A stretch of DNA of 64,000 nt from Actinotalea lenta (GCF_030586465.1 NZ_JAUQYP010000001.1:2848721-2912720); one strand, 5' to 3'; shown: positions 54,091 to 63,720, counted from the stretch's first letter. Numbers and translations: made by a program. The notes: generated from the sequence alone by a model not told the origin.

Positions 54091-55163
54091 GCCTCCTCCA
54101 GCCCGAGCGCGCGCACGATGGACACCACGTCCGGGTCGACCCGCTCGGGACGGACCTCCGAGCCGTCCGGCGTACGCAACGCCCACTGCGGATCCTTCAG
54201 CCCGTGCCCCGTCACCGTCACGGTGATCCGTGCACCGTGCGGGACCCTGCCCTGCTCGGCCATCATCAGAAGGCCGGCGACGCCCGCGGCCGACGCCGGC
54301 TCGACGAACACCCCCACCTCGCGGGACAGCACGCGGTGCGCTGCGAGGATCTGCTCGTCGGTCACGGCCTCGATGAGACCACCGGACTCGTCGCGTGCGG
54401 CCAGCGCCCGGTCCCACGACGCCGGGTTCCCGATCCGGATGGCCGTCGCGACCGTCTCCGGCTCGGTCACCGGGTGCCCGAGCACGATCGGCGCGGCGCC
54501 GGCCGCCTGGAAGCCCCACATGGCGGGGGTCCTGGTGGCCGGCCCGTCGACCGCGTACTCCACGAAGCCCTTCCAGTACGCGGTGATGTTCCCGGCGTTG
54601 CCCACCGGCAGCACGTGCACGTCCGGGGCGTCCCCCAGCCGGTCCACGATCTCGAACGCCGCGGTCTTCTGGCCTTCGATGCGGTCCGGGTTGACGGAGT
54701 TGACGAGCTCGACGGGGTACGCCTCGGCGAGCTTGCGCGCGGCGACGAGGCAGTCGTCGAAGTTGCCGTCCACCTGCAGCAGTCGGGCACCGTGCGCCAC
54801 GGCCTGGCTGAGCTTGCCCATCGCGATCTTGCCGTCCGGCACGAGCACGGCGCAGGTCACCCCCGCCGCCGCGGAGTACGCGGCTGCCGAGGCGCTCGTG
54901 TTGCCGGTGGAGGCACAGATCACGGCCCGCGCCCCGTGGTGCAGCGCGGCGGACATCGCGGTGGTCATGCCGCGGTCCTTGAACGAGCCGGTGGGGTTCT
55001 GACCTTCGACCTTGAGCAACACGTGTGCACCCGTGCGACGGTCCAGCGCGGGAGCCGGCACCAAGGGCGTGCCACCCTCCCCGAGCGTGACCACGTGGGT
55101 CTGGACGTGGTCGGGCAGACGGTCGGCGTACTCGGCGATGACACCTCGCCACTGGATGGCCAC
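54087..55163 (-). CDS. thrC: Threonine synthase
   Basis: This PLP enzyme turns O-phosphohomoserine into threonine. The 358-residue short form has [15 protein letters not shown], the PLP lysine (Lys about 62) in [44 protein letters not shown] and [16 protein letters not shown] 55163 directly follows the hom stop with no gap. The order hom-thrC-thrB is the usual actinobacterial one. Confidence 0.97.
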   Translation of the reverse strand: MAIQWRGVIAEYADRLPDHVQTHVVTLGEGGTPLVPAPALDRRTGAHVLLKVEGQNPTGSFKDRGMTTAMSAALHHGARAVICASTGNTSASAAAYSAAAGVTCAVLVPDGKIAMGKLSQAVAHGARLLQVDGNFDDCLVAARKLAEAYPVELVNSVNPDRIEGQKTAAFEIVDRLGDAPDVHVLPVGNAGNITAYWKGFVEYAVDGPATRTPAMWGFQAAGAAPIVLGHPVTEPETVATAIRIGNPASWDRALAARDESGGLIEAVTDEQILAAHRVLSREVGVFVEPASAAGVAGLLMMAEQGRVPHGARITVTVTGHGLKDPQWALRTPDGSEVRPERVDPDVVSIVRALGLEEA

Positions 55164-56453
55164 CTAGGCTCCTTCGACTCGCAGGACGGACAGCACGCCG
55201 TGCACGGCATCCAGGTGCCCGAGCGCCTCGACCGTGCCGGCCAGCGCGCTCTCAGGAGCCAGGTGCGTGACGACCAGGAGGTCGGCCGTGTCGTCACCGT
55301 CCGCCTGCCGGACGGCCTCGATCGAGACCCCGTGCTCGGCGAACACCGCGGCGACGGTCGCCAGGACCCCGGGACGATCGGCCACCCGCATCCTGACCTG
55401 GTAGCGCGTCGGGGCCGCGCCGACGTCGAGCACCGGGAGGTCGGCGTACCGGGACTCGATCGGCCCGCGTCCGCCCCGCACCCGGTGCCGCGCCACCGTG
55501 ACCACGTCGCCGAGCACGGCACTGGCCGTGGGTCTGCCGCCGGCACCGCGCCCGTAGAACATCAGCTCACCGGCCGCGTCGGCCTCGACGAACACCGCGT
55601 TGAAGGCCTGGCGCACCCCGGCGAGCGGGTGCCCGGAGGGCACGAGGGCCGGGTGCACCCGCACCACCACGCCCTGCGGGTGGTCCGCGGTCGCCGCGAC
55701 GCGCTCGGCCACGGCGAGCAGCTTGATGACGTACCCGGTCTCGGCGGCCCACGCGACGTCCTCGGCCGTCACGGCGCCGATCCCCTCCCGGTGCACCTGG
55801 TCGACCGAGACCCGGGTGTGGAAGGCCAACGAGGCCAGGATCGCGGCCTTCGCCGCGGCGTCGAAACCCGCCACGTCCGCCGTGGGGTCGGCCTCCGCGT
55901 AGCCGAGCTCCTGGGCCTGCTTCACCGCTACGTCCAGGTCGGCCCCGGTCGTGGCCATCTGGTCCAGCACGTAGTTCGTGGTGCCGTTGACGATCCCGAG
56001 CACGCGCGTCACGGCATCGCCGGCGAGCGACTCGCGCACGGGGCGCACCAGCGGGATGGCGCCGGCGACGGCGGCCTCGAAGTACAGGTCGACGCCCGCG
56101 GCGTCCGCTGCCGCGTACAGGGTCGGGCCGTCGGCGCCCAGCAGGGCCTTGTTGGCGGTGACCACCGCCGCGCCCCGCTCGATGGCGCGCAGCAGCAGCG
56201 AGCGTGCGGGCTCCAGCCCCCCCATGAGCTCGACCACCACGTCGGCCCGGTCCACCAGTGCCTCGGCGTCGGTCGTGAGCAGCGCACGGTCCACGACCGG
56301 GTCCCGGGGGGTCTCCAGGCTCCGCACGGCGACACCCACGAGCTCCAGTCGCGCCCCGGCCCGCGCCTCGAGGTCGGCGGCCTGGGTGGTCAGGAGGCGG
56401 ATGACCTCGGTCCCCACGACCCCGCACCCGAGCACGCCCACACGGACCGTCAC
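55164..56453 (-). CDS. hom: Homoserine dehydrogenase
   Basis: This enzyme reduces aspartate semialdehyde to homoserine. The 429-residue protein has the NAD(P) fold VGVLGCGVVGTEVIRLL, TANKALL, the substrate region GIVNGTTNYVLDQM, LGYAEADPTADVAGFDAAAKAAIL in parts, and a C-terminal ACT domain (RYQVRMRVADRPGVLATVAAVF), which in relatives mediates threonine feedback. GTG 56453 has GGAGAGGTGA upstream. Its likely promoter lies in an inverted repeat (56489-56515). lysA, which acts on the other branch of the aspartate pathway, is nearby. Confidence 0.97.
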   Translation of the reverse strand: MTVRVGVLGCGVVGTEVIRLLTTQAADLEARAGARLELVGVAVRSLETPRDPVVDRALLTTDAEALVDRADVVVELMGGLEPARSLLLRAIERGAAVVTANKALLGADGPTLYAAADAAGVDLYFEAAVAGAIPLVRPVRESLAGDAVTRVLGIVNGTTNYVLDQMATTGADLDVAVKQAQELGYAEADPTADVAGFDAAAKAAILASLAFHTRVSVDQVHREGIGAVTAEDVAWAAETGYVIKLLAVAERVAATADHPQGVVVRVHPALVPSGHPLAGVRQAFNAVFVEADAAGELMFYGRGAGGRPTASAVLGDVVTVARHRVRGGRGPIESRYADLPVLDVGAAPTRYQVRMRVADRPGVLATVAAVFAEHGVSIEAVRQADGDDTADLLVVTHLAPESALAGTVEALGHLDAVHGVLSVLRVEGA

Positions 56454-56488
56454 CGCGTCACCTCTCCTTCGCCGCCGCCCCGGGGCCG

Positions 56489-56515
56489 GGGCGCGCCCAG
56501 GATACGGGCGCGCCC
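56489..56515. promoter_or_regulatory. Putative hom promoter with -10 box in loop of a GC inverted repeat
   Basis: GGGCGCGCCC occurs at 56489-56498 and again at 56506-56515; each copy is itself palindromic, so the pair can form a 10-bp stem. The 7-nt loop holds TATCCT (minus strand, 56504-56499), a good -10 box about 46 nt before GTG of hom. It could be an operator or, for the upstream PLP gene, a terminator. Confidence 0.5.
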
Positions 56516-56570
56516 GCTGCGGGGTGTCGAGGCGTCCCGCTCCTCGACCCACGCCCTGCGCCGGGCCGAC

Positions 56571-57641
56571 TCACGGGGCAGAGAGCGCCGCCGCCGCGCG
56601 ATCCGCGTCCGCCTCGTCGTTCCACAGGTGGAAGGCGAGCCGGACCATCCCCGCCCGGCCGGCGACCCGGCACCCGACCGACTCCAGCGCGCGCCGCCGG
56701 GTCCCGTCGGGATCGGGCAGCGCCACCACGGGCCGACCCTGCGGCTCGAGCGAGAGCGAGGCTCGCACCCGGTCGGCCAGCCTGGCGCCGTGGTGGCGGA
56801 CCACGTCGGCGGTGCGGGGATCGTCCATCCAGCCCGCGAACAGCTCGACTGCGGGTGCTGTGCCCACCCACACGGGCCACGCCGGGGAGGTGTCGAACCG
56901 CCGTGCATCGCCGGCGAGCGCCATCGCCGGCCCGTACACCGACGCCCAGACGCTCTCGCCCGCGTACCACCCGGCGCACATCGGCCTGAGCCGGTCTGCC
57001 AGGTGGGGTGCCACGGTGAGGAACGCGGAGCCCCGTGGGGCGCACAGCCACTTGTAGGCGCCCGTCACCGTGACGTCGAAGCGTCCGGCATCAACCGGGA
57101 GCCAGCCCGCCGCCTGGGTGAGGTCGGCGACGACGATGGTGCCCGACTCCTCGGCCGCTGTCAGCACCGCGTCGGCGTCCACGAGGGTGCCGTCGGCGGA
57201 CTGCGCCAGCGAGAAGGCGACGAGGTCCACGCCGGGCCGCACCGCGTCGGCCAGCCCGGCCAGCGGGACGTGGTCGACCTGGACGTCACGGTCGTCGTGC
57301 ACCAGGAACGGGTAGGTGACGGACGTGAACTCCCCGGAGGGCACGACCACGCGCGCGCCGGCGGGCAGGTTCGCGGCGACCAGGCCGACGAGCACCGAGA
57401 CCTGGGGTCCGACGGCCACCCGCTCGACGCCCACCTGCACGAGCCGGGCGAACGCGGCACGGGCGCGGCGGACGACCTCGTCGTAGGCGGCAGGTCGCGC
57501 CCCACCGGCTCGCCAGGTGTCCAGGTCGGCGGCCATCGCCTCGAGGACGGCGCGCGGCGGCAGGCCCATGCTCGCCGCGTCGAGGTAGCCGGGTACAGGG
57601 TCCCAGTAGGAGCGCAGGTCCACGCCACAAGCGTGCCGCAT
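56571..57641 (-). CDS. Class V aminotransferase-fold PLP enzyme, unknown substrate
   Basis: This 356-residue PLP enzyme has the fold-type I pattern of class V (cysteine desulfurase/kynureninase-like): GYLDAASMGLPP at the start, ANLPAGARVVVPSGEFTSVTYP in parts, DLTQAAGWLPVDA, and the likely PLP lysine in GAYKWLCAPRGSAF. No active-site Cys loop like that of IscS is present at the C-terminus. It sits between lysA and hom, two aspartate-pathway genes, but its reaction is unknown. ATG 57641 or GTG seven codons later are both possible. Confidence 0.8.
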   Translation of the reverse strand: MRHACGVDLRSYWDPVPGYLDAASMGLPPRAVLEAMAADLDTWRAGGARPAAYDEVVRRARAAFARLVQVGVERVAVGPQVSVLVGLVAANLPAGARVVVPSGEFTSVTYPFLVHDDRDVQVDHVPLAGLADAVRPGVDLVAFSLAQSADGTLVDADAVLTAAEESGTIVVADLTQAAGWLPVDAGRFDVTVTGAYKWLCAPRGSAFLTVAPHLADRLRPMCAGWYAGESVWASVYGPAMALAGDARRFDTSPAWPVWVGTAPAVELFAGWMDDPRTADVVRHHGARLADRVRASLSLEPQGRPVVALPDPDGTRRRALESVGCRVAGRAGMVRLAFHLWNDEADADRAAAALSAP

Positions 57642-57793
57642 CGGGGTGCGTCACGGGGCGCACTCCGCGCCGAACCGCCGTCCGGGCGAGCACAGGTGAT
57701 CGGGCTCGGGCAGCCGGGGACGGGAGACCGGCGGCGGGCACCGACGCCTCGGCCAGGGGCGGGCCTCGCGCTCGGCGGGTCGGACCGCCTGAC
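57642..57793. other. Gap between lysA and class V PLP gene
   Basis: 152 nt with no gene. Both flanking genes read leftwards, so it would hold the promoter of the PLP gene. No clear box or terminator hairpin was seen. Confidence 0.4.
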
Positions 57794-59134
57794 TCAGCCG
57801 AGGTCGAGACGGAGCAGGTCCTCGACCGTCTCGCGCCGCACCAGGACCCGCGAGCGCCCGTCCGCCACGGCCACCACCGGGGGGCGCGGGACCAGGTTGT
57901 AGTTCGAGGCCATCGAGCGCCCGTAGGCACCGGTGACGGGGACCGCGAGCAGGTCGCCGGCGGCCACGTCGCCGGGCAGGTCGACGTCGTGCACGACGAT
58001 GTCGCCGCTCTCGCAGTGCTTCCCGACCACTCGAGCCCGCACGGTGGCCGCCGTGGACCGGCGCGACACGACGGCAGCGTGGTACCGCGCTCCGTACAGC
58101 GCCGGACGCAGGTTGTCGCTCATGCCCCCGTCGACGGAGACGTAGGTGCGCACCGACCCGTCGTCCAGCGTGACGGGCTTGACGGTGCCGACGCGGTACA
58201 GGGTCAGCGTCGTCGGGCCGATCACGGCCCGTCCGGGCTCGATGGAGATGCGCGGCTGCGCGGTGCCCAGCTCCGCGCACGCGTCGGCGACGGTCGCGGC
58301 GACGTCCTTGGCGATGCGCCCCGGGTCGAGCGGGACCTCGCCCGGCAGGTACGCCACGCCGAAGCCCCCGCCGAGGTCGACCTCGGGCACCAGGACGCCG
58401 GTGCGCTCGGCGAGCTCGGCACGCAGCGCGAGCACGGTGCGCGCTGCGACCGTGAAGCCGGCGGGGTCGAGGATCTGCGAGCCGATGTGCGAGTGGACGC
58501 CCAGCAGCTCGAGCTCGGGGCGGGCGAGCACGGCCTCGAGCGCTGCGAGCGCGCGACCCCCGGCGACCGACAGCCCGAACTTCTGGTCCTCGTGCGCGGT
58601 GGAGATGTACTCGTGGCCACCGGCGTGCACACCCGTCGTCACGCGCACCATCACCGGGGCACGCCGCGCGGGGTCTCCGCCCCAGCCCGAGGCCGCGACC
58701 GCGGCGACCCGGTCGACCTCGGCCATCGAGTCGATCACGACGCGACCCACGCCGGCGTCGCGCGCCGCCTCGAGCTCCGCGTCGGACTTGTTGTTGCCGT
58801 GCAGCCCGATCGCGTCGCCCGGCACCCCCGCACGCAGCGCGACCGCGAGCTCACCCCCCGTGGCGGTGTCGATCCGCAGCCCCTCCTCGTGCACCCAGCG
58901 CGCCACCGCGGTGCTCAGGAAGGCCTTGCCGGCGTAGTACACGTCCGCCACGCCGAAGGCCTGCGTCCACGCGTCGCGCCAGGCCCGGGCCCGGGCCCGC
59001 AGGTCGGCCTCGTCGAGCACGTAAGCGGGCGTCCCGTGCTCGGCCGCGAGCGTTCGCAGGTCGACCCCACCGACGGTCATCGCACCGTCGGTGCCGACCG
59101 CGGCCGAGGCGGGCCACACGTGGGCGTCGGTCAC
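57794..59134 (-). CDS. lysA: Diaminopimelate decarboxylase
   Basis: LysA makes lysine from meso-diaminopimelate. The 446-residue PLP enzyme has [15 protein letters not shown], the PLP lysine (Lys about 70) in YYAGKAF, the [13 protein letters not shown] site, [22 protein letters not shown] and [10 protein letters not shown], the loop that supplies the active-site cysteine. GTG 59134 overlaps the argS stop by 4 nt (GTGA). Confidence 0.97.
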   Translation of the reverse strand: MTDAHVWPASAAVGTDGAMTVGGVDLRTLAAEHGTPAYVLDEADLRARARAWRDAWTQAFGVADVYYAGKAFLSTAVARWVHEEGLRIDTATGGELAVALRAGVPGDAIGLHGNNKSDAELEAARDAGVGRVVIDSMAEVDRVAAVAASGWGGDPARRAPVMVRVTTGVHAGGHEYISTAHEDQKFGLSVAGGRALAALEAVLARPELELLGVHSHIGSQILDPAGFTVAARTVLALRAELAERTGVLVPEVDLGGGFGVAYLPGEVPLDPGRIAKDVAATVADACAELGTAQPRISIEPGRAVIGPTTLTLYRVGTVKPVTLDDGSVRTYVSVDGGMSDNLRPALYGARYHAAVVSRRSTAATVRARVVGKHCESGDIVVHDVDLPGDVAAGDLLAVPVTGAYGRSMASNYNLVPRPPVVAVADGRSRVLVRRETVEDLLRLDLG

Positions 59135-60795
59135 ATCCGCTCCGGGGCGCTCACGCCGAGCAGGTCGAGGCCGTTGGCCAGCACCTGCCGGGTGGCGTCG
59201 TTGAGCCAGAGGCGGGTGCGGTGGGTGTCCGTGACGGGCTCCTCGCCGACGGGCGTGACGCGGCAGCGGTCGTACCACTTGTGGTAAGCCGACGCGAGCT
59301 CCTCGAGGTAGCGCGCGACCCGGTGCGGCTCACGCAGCTCGGCGGCCTGGGCCACGACGCGGGGGAACTCACCGAGCATGCCGAGCAGCACGGCCTCGCT
59401 CGCGTCGTCCAGCAGGCCCGGGTCGAAGGCGTCCGCCCGGCGCACGCCGAGGCTCTCGGCGTTGCGCGACACGTTCGCCGTCCTGGCGTGCGCGTACTGC
59501 ACGTAGAACACCGGGTTGTCGTTGGTCTTGCGGGTGATGACGTCGATGTCCAGCGTGAGCGGGGAGTCCGTCGAGGCCCTGGTCAGCGAGTACCGGGCGG
59601 CGTCCACGCCCACCCACTCGATGAGGTCTGCGAGCGTGATGATCGTCCCGGCGCGCTTGGACATCCGTACCGGCTCGCCGCCCTGCAGGAGGTTCACGAG
59701 CTGGCCGATGAGCACCTCGATGTTGTGCTCGGGGTCGTCGCCCGCGCACGCCGCGACCGCCTTGAGCCGGCCGACGTACCCGTGGTGGTCGGCACCGAGC
59801 AGGTAGATGCACACGTCGTGCCCGCGGCTGCGCTTGTCGACGTAGTACGCGGTGTCGGACGCGAAGTAGGTCAGGCTGCCGTCGGACTTGACCAGGACGC
59901 GGTCCTTGTCATCGCCGAAGTCGGTCGTGCGCAGCCACACCGCACCGTCCGCCTCGAACACGTGACCCTGCTCGCGCAGCCGCTCGAAGCCGCGGTCCAC
60001 CGCGCCCGAGGTGTGCAGCGTGCGCTCGGAGTACCAGACGTCGAAGTGGGTGCCGAACCGGCCGAGGACGTCCTTCTGCGCGGCGAGCTGGTGGGCGTAG
60101 CCCGCCTCCCGGAACGCGGCCACCTGCTCCTCGCGCGGCAGGTCGAGCAGGTCGGGCTGCTCGGCGACGATCGACGTGGCGAGGTCCGCGACGTAGTCCC
60201 CGTGGTACCCGTCCTCAGGGATGGGTTCCCCGTGCGCGGCGGCCATGATCGACGCCCCGAACCGATCCATCTGGACGCCGAGGTCGTTGACGTAGAACTC
60301 GCGGGTGACGCGGGCCCCGGCCGCGGCCAGCACGCGCCCGAGGGCGTCCCCGACGGCCGCCCACCGGGTGTGGCCCAGGTGCAGCGGACCGGTCGGGTTG
60401 GCGGAGATGAACTCCAGGTCGACCGACTGCCCGGCGAGCGCGTCGCTGCGGCCGTAGTCCGCACCCGCCTCCAGGATCGTGCGCGCCAGCTCGCCCGCGG
60501 CCGCGGTGTCGAGGGTGATGTTGAGGAAGCCCGGTCCGGCGACGTCGACGCTCGCCACACCCGGCACCTGCGTCAGGCGCGCGGCCAGCAGGTCGGCGAG
60601 CGCGCGCGGCGCCATCCCGGCCTTCTTCGCCAGCTGGAGGGCCACGTTGGACGCCCAGTCGCCGTGCTCGCGCTGACGGGGGCGCTCGACGGTGACGGAG
60701 GCGGGCACCTGGTCGGCGTCGATGGGCAGGGCGCCGTCGGCCCGAGCGGTCAGCAGGACGTCGCGCAGCGCGGCGGAGAGCTCAGCAGGGGTCAC
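59131..60795 (-). CDS. argS: Arginyl-tRNA synthetase
   Basis: Class I synthetase of 554 residues that charges tRNA-Arg. It has the N-terminal Arg-tRNA recognition domain ([19 protein letters not shown]), the HIGH-type motif in [15 protein letters not shown] (about 139-142), and a VRMSKRAG version of KMSKS. GTG 60795 has TAGGAT 6 nt upstream, so the transcript is probably leaderless. It starts the run argS-lysA; a tRNA-Arg(CCG) gene lies 0.9 kb to the right on the other strand. Confidence 0.97.
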   Translation of the reverse strand: MTPAELSAALRDVLLTARADGALPIDADQVPASVTVERPRQREHGDWASNVALQLAKKAGMAPRALADLLAARLTQVPGVASVDVAGPGFLNITLDTAAAGELARTILEAGADYGRSDALAGQSVDLEFISANPTGPLHLGHTRWAAVGDALGRVLAAAGARVTREFYVNDLGVQMDRFGASIMAAAHGEPIPEDGYHGDYVADLATSIVAEQPDLLDLPREEQVAAFREAGYAHQLAAQKDVLGRFGTHFDVWYSERTLHTSGAVDRGFERLREQGHVFEADGAVWLRTTDFGDDKDRVLVKSDGSLTYFASDTAYYVDKRSRGHDVCIYLLGADHHGYVGRLKAVAACAGDDPEHNIEVLIGQLVNLLQGGEPVRMSKRAGTIITLADLIEWVGVDAARYSLTRASTDSPLTLDIDVITRKTNDNPVFYVQYAHARTANVSRNAESLGVRRADAFDPGLLDDASEAVLLGMLGEFPRVVAQAAELREPHRVARYLEELASAYHKWYDRCRVTPVGEEPVTDTHRTRLWLNDATRQVLANGLDLLGVSAPERM

Positions 60796-60801
60796 CGAGC
60801 G

Positions 60802-60807
60802 ATCCTA
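60802..60807 (-). promoter_or_regulatory. Putative leaderless -10 box of argS (TAGGAT)
   Basis: On the minus strand TAGGAT ends 6 nt before GTG 60795. There is no Shine-Dalgarno sequence. Confidence 0.5.
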
Positions 60808-60958
60808 GCGGCGGCCGATGTGGCGCCCGGAATAGGGGGACCATCGTCCCGAGATCGCGGCACCTGGCTGCCGACAACCCGCCAACGAGGTGACGAAACG
60901 TGCGCCGAGGCACCTCGGAGGTGTTCACTCATCCCACGACCTCAGTGGGGAGACGGGG

Positions 60959-61615
60959 ATGCGACGCACCAACCTCATCGACGCGGCCGTCGGCCGCCTG
61001 CGCCAGCAGATCACCTCGGGCACCTGGGAGATCGGCACACGCATCCCTGCGGAGCCCGAGCTGGCCGAGCTCATCGGCGTGGGCCGCAACACCGTGCGCG
61101 AAGCGGTCCAGTCGCTGGTGCACGCGGGCATGCTGGAGCGCCGCCAGGGCTCGGGGACCTATGTCATCTCGGACTCCGAGCTGGGCAACGCGATGGGCCG
61201 CCAGATCGCCGGCGCGCACCAGCGGGACGTGCTCGAGGTGCGCCGCGCCCTGGAGATGGAGGTGGCGCGGCTCGCAGCGGTGCGCCGCACTCCTTCCCAG
61301 GTGGACGGGCTGCGCGAGCTGCGGGACACCCGCGCCACGGCATACGACTCGGGCGACCTCGACGCGATGGTCGCGGCCGACTTCTCGCTGCACCGGCTGA
61401 TCGCCGAGTCCTCGCACAACCCCGTGCTCGTCGCGCTGTACGAGAACCTCCAGGACGCGATCGGCGCGAACATCAGGTTCAACTTCGAGCACCCGGCCCA
61501 TGACGACGACTCGCACCACGCGCTCGTCGAGGCCATCGCCGAGGGGGACGCGCCGGCCGCGGTCCGCGAGATCGACCACTACCTCTCCGCGCTGATCGGC
61601 ACCGAGCCGGCCTGA
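60959..61615 (+). CDS. GntR-family regulator with FCD domain
   Basis: This 218-residue regulator has an N-terminal GntR winged helix (AVGRLRQQITSGTWEIGTRIP, in parts, then AEPELAELIGVGRNTVREAVQSL and the wing LERRQGSGTYV). A C-terminal FCD ligand domain follows (EVRRALEMEVARLAA, DFSLHRLIAESSHNPVL, HALVEAIAEGD). FCD members often bind metal and organic acids. ATG 60959 has GGGGAG about 6 nt upstream; the frame is open earlier. It is divergent from argS, with a 163-nt gap that may hold its operator. Its target is not obvious; a transporter or catabolic set is absent nearby. Confidence 0.9.
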   Translation: MRRTNLIDAAVGRLRQQITSGTWEIGTRIPAEPELAELIGVGRNTVREAVQSLVHAGMLERRQGSGTYVISDSELGNAMGRQIAGAHQRDVLEVRRALEMEVARLAAVRRTPSQVDGLRELRDTRATAYDSGDLDAMVAADFSLHRLIAESSHNPVLVALYENLQDAIGANIRFNFEHPAHDDDSHHALVEAIAEGDAPAAVREIDHYLSALIGTEPA

Positions 61616-61658
61616 GCACGCGCGGCACCGCGGATGCCGGACGGCCGCACGCTGCTGG

Positions 61659-61664
61659 TAGTGT
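61659..61664 (+). promoter_or_regulatory. Putative -10 box of tRNA-Arg (TAGTGT)
   Basis: TAGTGT ends 10 nt before the first base of the mature tRNA. Confidence 0.4.
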
Positions 61665-61674
61665 GCTGCCTCGC

Positions 61675-61747
61675 GCCCGAGTAGCTCAGTGGATAGAGCG
61701 TCTGCCTCCGGAGCAGAAGGTCGAAGGTTCGAATCCTTTCTCGGGCA
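61675..61747 (+). tRNA. tRNA-Arg, anticodon CCG
   Basis: This is a complete cloverleaf of 73 nt: the acceptor stem GCCCGAG (61675-61681) pairs with CTCGGGC (61740-61746), the D-arm GCTCAGTGGATAGAGC is present, the anticodon loop is CTCCGGA with CCG, and the T-loop is GTTCGAATC. The discriminator base is A; CCA is not encoded. It reads CGG codons, frequent in this GC-rich genome. The DNA directly downstream is accessory, as at many tRNA integration sites. Confidence 0.95.
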
Positions 61748-61757
61748 CCCCTGCTGG

Positions 61758-61791
61758 TTCCGGAAAGTGAGCCCGATGACTTCCGGAAAGT
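61758..61791. repeat. 11-bp direct repeat TTCCGGAAAGT
   Basis: Two exact copies at 61758-61768 and 61781-61791, 23 bp apart (start to start). Each contains the palindrome TTCCGGAA. It lies 11 bp after the tRNA. Confidence 0.85.
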
Positions 61792-61807
61792 CAGCCAGAA
61801 GCGCGAC

Positions 61808-61839
61808 GAGTGAGCCCCGGACCATCAGGTCCGGGGCTC
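61808..61839. terminator. Perfect 14-bp hairpin after tRNA-Arg
   Basis: GTGAGCCCCGGACC (61808-61821) pairs with GGTCCGGGGCTCAC (61826-61839) across a 4-nt loop ATCA. It may be the terminator of the tRNA transcript or a structure of the adjacent mobile remnant. Confidence 0.6.
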
Positions 61840-61991
61840 ACTGGCTTCGTCGGCTGCCGAGCGGTGGTCGTCAGACGCTCATCGAGTTCAGCCGGCACCG
61901 TCGGCTCCGTTCCGGGGCACGCCGAGTAGCCCCGCCGGGGCGGGGCGACTCCAGATGTCGTTGAGAACGGGAGGGGGCTTGCGGCCGGCCG

Positions 61992-63448
61992 TCAGGGGCG
62001 GTTGGCCCTCCTCGCCTTGCGCGGCGTTGACCCTCGTGGTGGCGGGTCGCTGGGCGGGGCCGTCGGCGCTGACGCGGAGCGGCTGGGCTTCTGGTGCGTC
62101 CTCGGGGCGCCCGCGGTGGCGATGATGTCGCTGAGGGTCTGGGTGCGGCGGCGCTTGCGGGTGCTCCTGGTGGCGAGGCGCTCCCGCTCGGCCGCAGCGC
62201 GCTTCTCCTTGAAGGACTTGCCGATCTGGCGGTTCAGGCCCGCGATGAGGAATGCGAGGGTGAAGGTGCGCTTGGCCAGGCCCTGGAGCTTCGTGTACTT
62301 GCGGTCGAGGTTGACGTACTGGCCCTTGAGCAGGCTGTTGGTGGTCTCGGTCAGGTTCCGACGCCCGTACGCGATTTGGTGTGCGGTGGTGCCGAAGGGA
62401 ACCTGAAGTGCCTGCATCATGCGCAGGTGCGCCGGTGGGAAGCGCACGATGCCGGTGCAGCAGTCGGTCACACCTTCGGGCAACGCGACGAGCGGCGCGC
62501 TCTTGGATGGGCGGCGAGCCTTCCGCAGCTGTCGAGACGCGAGCTGGCCCGCGCAGAAGGGGCAGCGCATGCGCAGGTAGCCGTCGGCGTCGAGTCCGCC
62601 GTGGACGGAGTACCGCCAGCGTGCCCGCTCGTTGTAGAGCGCCTCGATCTTGGCGCGCTCCTCGCGCGAGTCGTTGCGCTCGGGGCGCGGGAGCGAGCGC
62701 AGGTGCTCCGGTGTATGCGTCGAGAACAGGTGAACGTCGAGCCAGACGCCGTCCTTCGAGATCGGCTGGAAGGTGCGCTGCTGGGTGCCAAGTCGGTGAC
62801 CGGCTCGATCCCGTGCAGGCGCAGCGGGGCGTGGGTGCGCGCGTCGGCGTTGATGGAGTAGCCGCGATCCCACGTCACGTCGCGCAGACCACACTCGACG
62901 CCGTCGATCGTGGTGCGTTCGGCGATCAGGGCGGGCACGACCGCGTCCGTGCGGTGGGCGCCGGCGGGGGTGAGGCTCGCGTTGGTCACGTAGGCCGGGA
63001 CGTCAGGGCCGATCTGGAGCTCGCCGGGCTTGCCCTGCCAGACGATGTCGCGGACCTGGGTGAAGGGGTGCAGCTCGTACCCGATGTACGTACCCGCCTT
63101 GTGCTCGCTGGTCGCGCTGCGGTGGCCGGCACGGGCGTCGACGTCGCGGGTGTGGATCGGCCGCCCATCTGCGCCGGTCTCGAATGAGGCGCGCCGCGCC
63201 CGTCGGCGCGCGCGTTCGACGGCCTTGCGGTGCTCCTCGGGGTCGGCGTCAGTGTCGGGCGGCGTCTCGCCGTCGTACTCGACACCCTTGGTGCCGAGCC
63301 AGCGCCCACAGGTCTCCCAGTCGGTGCCGTCGACCGCCCGGGCACGGCTGCGCGGCAGGGTGGGGTCTTGGTTCGCCTCGGCGAGGGTCTCCACGAGCCA
63401 GGGCAGATCTGCCAAGAGGGTCTCGCCCGTGCTGGTGGTGAATGGCCT
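61992..63448 (-). pseudogene. DDE transposase remnant, frameshifted and N-terminally truncated
   Basis: Two reading frames on the minus strand join into one DDE-type transposase. Frame 1 (63448 down to about 62790) holds a first acidic residue in AVDGTDWETCGRW and a second in TWDRGYSINAD, and ends at GIEPVTDL. Frame 2 (from about 62788 to 61992) continues with GTQQRTFQPISKDGVW and holds the probable catalytic Glu in NLTETTNSLLKGQY. Loss of one base near 62788-62791 explains the break. The frame begins abruptly after a stop at 63451-63449 with no proper N-terminus, so the gene has lost its 5' end. Terminal inverted repeats were not found. A small TTG-initiated product is unlikely to be functional. 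Confidence 0.8.
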
Positions 63449-63720
63449 TCAGTGACGTCGAGGACGTCCTCGGCCTGCCACTGCCACCCTCGGCGCGCAA
63501 CCACCTGCCCCACTGGTACGGGTACGAGGGCACCGCCCTCGGCCGCGCCATCCGCGACGCAGGCTGGCGTGCCAGCGGTGTGAACCTCACCGCCGAACGC
63601 GTCACCTTCGTCCGCGCGGTCGACTGGCCACAGGCCGCGGCGGCGAAGCCCGCCAGGGGGAACTGCAGCTCCGACACATGGATCGAACGCGGTCAGCAAC
63701 TGGCTAGAGCGATGAGATGA
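63442..63720 (+). CDS. Truncated small conserved protein (DUF7662-like)
   Basis: 92 residues with AFSDVEDVLGLPLPPSARNH, then WRASGVNLTAERVTFVR. This pattern resembles small actinobacterial and proteobacterial proteins that I believe are grouped as DUF7662; intact relatives have about 20-30 more residues before the FS(D/E)(V/I)E block. Here a TGA sits directly before the ATG, and the upstream DNA is the transposase remnant, so the N-terminus appears cut off. Function unknown. Confidence 0.5.
   Translation: MAFSDVEDVLGLPLPPSARNHLPHWYGYEGTALGRAIRDAGWRASGVNLTAERVTFVRAVDWPQAAAAKPARGNCSSDTWIERGQQLARAMR

Larger units (their letters stand above)
61748..61991. other. Non-coding accessory stretch after tRNA-Arg
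   Basis: 244 nt without a supported gene. It holds the direct repeat TTCCGGAAAGT (61758-61768, 61781-61791) and a perfect 14-bp hairpin (61808-61839). No copy of the tRNA 3' end, which would mark an attachment site, was seen elsewhere in the window. Confidence 0.6.

Noticed and set aside
56454..56570. A threonine or tRNA-sensing leader (T-box or attenuator) before hom
   Set aside because: No run of Thr or Ile codons, no T-box core and no antiterminator pair; the putative leader is only about 40 nt.
53970..57902. A 1310-codon open frame on the plus strand opposite thrB, thrC, hom and the class V gene
   Set aside because: It lies antisense to well-supported enzymes and has no recognisable domain.
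61675..61747. A second copy of the tRNA-Arg 3' end as an attachment site in the window
   Set aside because: Not found between 61748 and 64000; the window may end before it.
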